Source of the DNA: Phyto melanocephala
Taxonomy: Eukaryota > Arthropoda > Insecta > Diptera > Rhinophoridae
Assembly: GCA_941918925.1 (NCBI GenBank)
Contig: OW799236.1
Span: forward strand, 82,982,213 to 83,046,212
Length of the DNA stretch: 64,000 nt
Reading direction: 5' to 3'
Under the pieces are notes generated by a model that saw nothing but the letters and a program-made list of their open reading frames with translations, was not told the origin of the DNA and made no database searches. A program made the position numbers and the translations under genes. Below, piece after piece: positions 59,347 through 64,000 of the stretch. Position 1 is the first letter of the stretch. Every line of letters begins with the position of its first letter.

Positions 59347-59690
59347 TCTCCCTAACTTCTTTAAGTTTTTGGTTCAGGATTCTCCTAAGTCACTCATGTA
59401 ACTATTCCTATCCTCATTGTGCATTGATCCATCCGCTTTGAGCATGCAGTGTAGCCCCTCGATCACCTTCACTCGACTCATTTACTGCATGGCATCTGAT
59501 TCTCCCTAATCTTTTTAAATTCATGGTCCAATATTCTCTTATGCTCCGTCAGTAAAAAAAATACTGATGGCATTATCCATTCCCTTTTTGTGCATGGGTC
59601 TATTCTTTATGAGCGTGCGATGCAGTCCCTAGACTACCTACATTCAATTCATACGCTTTATCGTCATTAGAATCTCCCTAAACTTTTATG
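59347..59690. repeat. Diverged tandem repeat, ~154- and ~172-bp spacing
   Basis: TCTCCCTAA occurs at 59347, 59501 and 59673. Each is followed by a T-rich TTTAA...GGTNCA.NATTCTC and then a GTGCATNG.TC.AT..TTTGAGC block, so two full units and part of a third are present. No known satellite or element was recognised. Both strands have broken frames. Confidence 0.5.
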
Positions 59691-59839
59691 GTACGAGATC
59701 TAAACTTAATTGTTCTTTGTATGTCTAGACCTTAATAAAATTAAAAAAGTATTCCCGTTATTTTTGGACCACGATGTTATTGAACTGGCTGTCGAGGCTC
59801 GGTTGCATTAGCTTATTCTATCCGTCTAACTGTCCAAGA

Positions 59840-60460
59840 CTTTGTTAACGGCTTTCGCTATATCTCACAGCAGATTAAGAATGTGGATGTTATTAGCATA
59901 ACATCGATCTTTAACGGCACCGTACAGAAAAGACTTTAAAGTGATCAAAACAGAACTCGCAGTGAACCAATTTGCATTCTTAAAGCGGCTGACAACAAGG
60001 CTTCTGAAATCAGTGTACAAAAAATCATATGTATGAGGTATGTAAAATGGTAAACCATCTTGCTGAAAGCAATTCTTATTTAAGTCGACATCTTCTATAT
60101 CACTTAAACCAAAATTCACTCTGTAGAAACTGCCGATGTTTATAAATCATTTCAGCAGCATTAAAAATAAATGGTCACCACTCCAAAATACATGACTAAG
60201 TAATGATCTCTCTGGATGCATTAGTTTTTAAAAATAAGTTACGGGTTTTCGATTCCTAGAAAGAAAAAAATATTTTTTGATATAACCAGAGTGATGGAAA
60301 TCCATATCGGCTATATTTGGTATTCGAATATAGTTTTTGTAAGGCCCAAATTGAGAAATTGTAACAAAGTGGATAGTCTCTTGCTGAGTAAATTGAGATC
60401 TGTTTGCAAAATTCTTATTCTGCTGATTCGGAAAATGACAAGTTGTTGAGATCAATGACT
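59840..60460 (-). pseudogene. Mariner-family transposase relic
   Basis: The minus strand reads from high to low: DFHHSGYIKKYFFLSRNRKP (first catalytic region: F.DE..F.L.GY.NK.N.R), LMHPERSLLSHVFWSGDHLF, then NFGLSDIEDVDLNKNCFQQD followed by G (second catalytic aspartate), and finally SRFKNANW...LITLKSFLYGAVKDRCYANN, which corresponds to DVNWPPRS.DLT.LD.FLWGYVKD.VYA. The catalytic residues are partly lost and stops interrupt the frame. Only the stretch 60119-59865 is continuously open. Dead copy without visible TIRs. Confidence 0.75.
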
Positions 60461-60968
60461 AGTTTGTGTGTTTGAATTAAGTTGCTCATATTTGGACACA
60501 GCAGCCACGTTTCAGTCAGTATACAGCGTACGAAATACAACGAACAAATTGTGATATCTAATAATATTTTTTAAAAATTACTTAAAAAAATGAATTTTTA
60601 CTTGGGTTATTTAAAACCATAACTAGTATTATTTAGAAAAAAATATATATTAATTACAGCTTTTGATAACTACCAATATATAAAATTTTAATAAAAATAA
60701 ATTACATATGTATGTGTGTATGTTCGTATTTTTTCAGCTCAACTATTACATCAAGTTATTTTGACTGTTGCCTGCAAAGTTTAAATAATTTTTCAAAAGG
60801 TTTTATTGTTCCCTGCCTCTATTTAAATTACACAACAAAATTCTACTAATAAATAAATCAAATTGTATTTAAATCCCTTTTTTGGAAGGGGAAACAATAC
60901 GTGCAATAAATTTATCACAATAAAAATGTAACTACTAGTTTAACAAAAGATATAAATTTGCCAAAAAT
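60461..60968. other. AT-rich DNA, no gene seen
   Basis: No feature supported. Confidence 0.45.
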
Positions 60969-62498
60969 AACAAGTAAGAGCACTATATTTGGCTGTGCCG
61001 AATCTTTTATACCCACCACCAATTCTGTGTACATTTAAAGCACAATATTTATTATTTTGTTAATCGCTTGGAATAATCTCTAAAATAAACATCACTTTCT
61101 TTGTAGAAGGTGGTTAAATTTTAAATTTAAAACAGGTCTGTATAAAATGTTAGAATATCTATGAATGCCTTCTTAATTCGTTAAATGAGAAGCATTCCTG
61201 TTTTTCACGATAGTGTGGCAAAAAAACAGTCAACTTCGACTCATCATCGTGCCAAACAATTGAGCATCAGCAATGTTATTGAAAATTTGGACTATCGGAT
61301 CGAGGTGTGCCGTTGAGGTCGCGGGGCCATTTGGCCGATATTTTGTTCCACACATAATTGAACCATACAAACATTATCATTAAAAAAGAAATGATAATAA
61401 TTTCCTAAATAATTTGTGTTTTATTCAAAATCATCAATCGGCCCTTAAAATTAACCCACCCTTTATAACTTCGATATGCTGGTAAAATGTTTTCGTAAAT
61501 TAAGTGTTTCAGTGAAAATGGGCGTTAAAGTAAGCGTGTTTATAAAATTTCTGCTAATAAATACAACTTAGATATTTCAATATAGTCCGTAATTCTTCCA
61601 AAATATTTATTCATTGAGAAATTATATGAATTTGAGATAAGGCATTGTATAGGATGTGGGCGTAAGAGTCGGCGTGTCACCTAAATTTTCTGGCATAACA
61701 ATAACATTGACTAGAAGGATTTCCGTAGCAAATTTTATCATCATACCTCTAATTTTGTCGGTTTTATAAATTTAAATTTCAATAACAGTAGATAACGTGA
61801 AAAGTGGGCGTTATAGTAGGTGTGTCGAAGTTATTTATGCTAATAAATACAACTTATAAATTTCAATAAAGTCCTTTATTATTCGATTTGTAGAGAAATT
61901 ATAAGAATTTGAGAGCAAACGTTGTATAGGAGGTTGGCGTGTCATATTTATTTTCCGTCAGAAGAAAGCCTTTGACCAAAAAGCAATTCCTGCAAAATTT
62001 CAGAATCGTAGATCTAATTCTGCCACTCTTATTAGGTTTAAAATTTTGAACATACTGAAAAATACACCGCGCGGTATAAATTTTCGTACATTTTGATCTC
62101 TAACTCCCTTCCTAATGCATGCATTTAGGCAATTTTTAGGTAGATATATTGTTTTTGCTCAGGTAGTTTATATTTGGAGTTTCATGACTCATACGTAGAT
62201 GCTGGTGGACACAACTCCATTTTATTCGATGTTGGAAGGACATGGTTCTTTCGACCTACTCTTGCATTACGAGCTATAACTTTCTTCCTTATATTCCGAT
62301 TTAGCCAATTTTCTATTCCAAACAAACCTTGTGTATAAGACATATTCTGGCAAAATTTGAGCCCACTAGCTTTTTCGATGGGACCTCTATCGTGCTTTTA
62401 ACAGACGGACAGACGGACGGACATAGCTAGATCGTCATAAAATAAAACCCCGATTAAGAATATATATATACCATTTTTTTGGTTGCGGGTATAAAAAC
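60969..62498 (-). mobile_element. Composite INE-1/DINE-1-like element, group P, copy 3 (diverged)
   Basis: The minus-strand 3' terminus is at the left: AACAAGTAAGAGCACTATAT, then TTGGCTGTGCCGAATCTTTT and ATACCCACC. The 5' terminus is at the right: GGTTGCGGGTATAAAAACTC. The GTCCGTCTGTC tract is at 62400-62425. A shortened, internally deleted copy of the embedded mariner-like element lies at about 61090-61485, between the same flanks (TTCTTTGTAGA and TTATAACTTCG) as in the other copies. Confidence 0.65.
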
Positions 62499-63385
62499 TC
62501 AAATACTTAAAAAAAACACTTTACAAAAAAATTTGTTTAGCTCTTTTACTAAAATTTTGCAAAAAATATTTGACCTTGTGTCACAAAAATTGGTCTGGTG
62601 ATCACGCTCGGATCGTCCCGGGTATACAGTGGGGTATAGGGGTATAGAGGAGAGTTTTATCTACTAAATGGTGCTAATTTCTTTTTGTTATATTATGTTT
62701 TCTAGAAGTTATGGTGTATTAAAAAAAGGAATTTAGGAAAATTTAGACCTAAAGATAAGAAAACAATTATTTCTAAGCATTATAAACTATTTATTTTCAT
62801 GTACTAATCGCTAACAAATTTTAAAATTATACAAAACTTATTTCGTTTGAAAGTCTTTTAAAAGTAAAATGTTATAGAACTTTAAAAATCAAAATCTTAC
62901 TAATAAGTTTCCCGTTTTAGCAAAATGCTGAGCATGTCTATTTTGAATCACCCTGTGGCCCTTAAAATTTAACCATCCTTTACAAAAAAATAGATAAATA
63001 AAAAAAATTTAGTTAAAATATGTATTTTAAATATTCAAATTCTTATTTTAAATCTACTGATGCACAGTTTTTTTAATATTTTTAAATCTTAAACCTCATA
63101 AGACTGTGTGTACAACTATATGTAAAGTTGGGCACAAATCATTACTCTAGTTAATTTTTGTCAACAAACTTCGGTCATTTTCGTTTTCACAAACCCCTAT
63201 AAAATTCCTTTGTAGTTTGGGCAAAAAAATGTTACTAGAGTCATCTAGTGTTCTACGTGATGTTTAGCAAAGACATCATCCTCAGTGTTTGCAAAATGTA
63301 GTGGCGCCTTCAACAGATGTCGCCATCTGCAATGAATAAATGCAAATGAATATGACTAATATATTTTTATAAAAATTAAAAAAAA
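62499..63385. other. Non-coding DNA with a solo end of the mariner-like element
   Basis: At 62956-62992, CCCTGTGGCCCTTAAAATTT then AACCATCCTTTACA matches one TIR of the element embedded in the INE-1-like copies, here without INE-1-like flanks. Nothing else recognised. Confidence 0.45.
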
Positions 63386-63985
63386 AAGTGGACGTGGCAC
63401 ATTTATTTTCCGTTATAACGAAGACTTTGACCAAAAATCCATGTTTGCAAAATTTCAGAACCGTACATATAGTTTTGTCAGTTTTATTACGTTTTAAATT
63501 TCAAATATACACTGATCGGTATAAATTTTCGTACATTTTGACCTATAACTCCTTTTCTAATGCATAGATTTAAGCAATTTTTGGGGAGAAATATTCTTTT
63601 GACTCGAGAAATATACGTTTATCCGTTTGGACACAATTCCATTTTATTCGATGTTAGAAGGACACGGTTTTTTCGACCTACTCTTGCTTTTCGAGCTATA
63701 ACTCTCTTCCTAATATTCCGATTTAGCCTATTTTCAATACCAAACAAACCTTGTCTATAAGAAAGATTCTGGCAAAATTTGAGCCACCTAGCTTTTTCGG
63801 TGCGACCTCTATCGTGCTTTCAACAGACGGACAGACGGACGGACATAGCTAGATCGTCATCAAATCAAACCCCGATTCAGAATATATATACTTTATGGGG
63901 TCTAAAATGGATATTTCGATGTGTTACAAACGGCATGACAAAATGAATATACGCCCACCATTTTTTTGGTGGCGGGTATAAAAAT
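63386..63985 (-). mobile_element. INE-1/DINE-1-like element, group P, copy 4 (5' part only)
   Basis: From GTGGACGTGGCACATTTATT to GGTGGCGGGTATAAAAA it is the reverse complement of the first ~600 bp of copies 1 and 2, including the (GACG)n tract at 63825-63845 and ACTTTATGGGGTCTAAAATG. The rest of the element is absent. The open frame at 63560-63760 is a product of this repeat. Confidence 0.7.
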
Positions 63986-64000
63986 ACAAGTAACAAATTT

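Overview
This window is AT-rich, intron-containing eukaryotic DNA from an insect, most likely a non-Drosophila dipteran such as a calyptrate (blowfly, house fly or flesh fly type). The evidence is one gene whose predicted protein closely resembles fly UK114, plus repeat types typical of flies: INE-1/DINE-1-like elements, Helitrons ending in CTAG, mariner and Tc1 relics, hAT and Harbinger-like MITEs, and jockey-type retroelement remnants. There is no operon, ribosome binding site, CRISPR array, rRNA or genuine tRNA gene.

Only one intact protein-coding gene is well supported: a three-exon RidA/UK114 homolog on the minus strand at 3522-4668 (137 residues). Almost everything else recognisable is mobile-element sequence, mostly non-autonomous, truncated or nested. 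Layout: 1757-2400 retroelement RNase H relic; 3450-4668 UK114; 7213-9952 two INE-1-like elements with a foldback element between them; 10909-11657 Helitron with five internal ~122-bp repeats; 13281-16330 an old Helitron whose helicase gene is split by a 2.3-kb INE-1-like element, itself carrying a mariner-like element; 18924-19128 an unidentified exon-like segment; 19199-21010 and 24480-26252 more INE-1-like, mariner and Helitron pieces; 27056-28434 a Tc1-like relic with a nested MITE; 29062-31980 another Helitron and a second composite INE-1-like element; 37031-38903 a short Helitron and an INE-1-like element; 40858-44678 a tandem duplication of ~1.9 kb that looks identical copy to copy; 45442-48598 mariner, MITE and a head-to-head Helitron pair forming a long inverted repeat; 51141-55954 a cluster of Harbinger-like and hAT elements with mariner and non-LTR relics; 57943-60460 a MITE containing a two-headed tRNA-derived SINE, then mariner relics; 60969-63985 two reverse-strand INE-1-like copies.

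The genes do not form a pathway. The interest lies in transposon archaeology: ordered nested insertions, reuse of one insertion site by two MITEs, a composite element that seems to have spread with its passenger, and a palindromic Helitron pair. All homology calls come from reading translations and repeat ends by eye. No database search, alignment score or identity percentage was computed.
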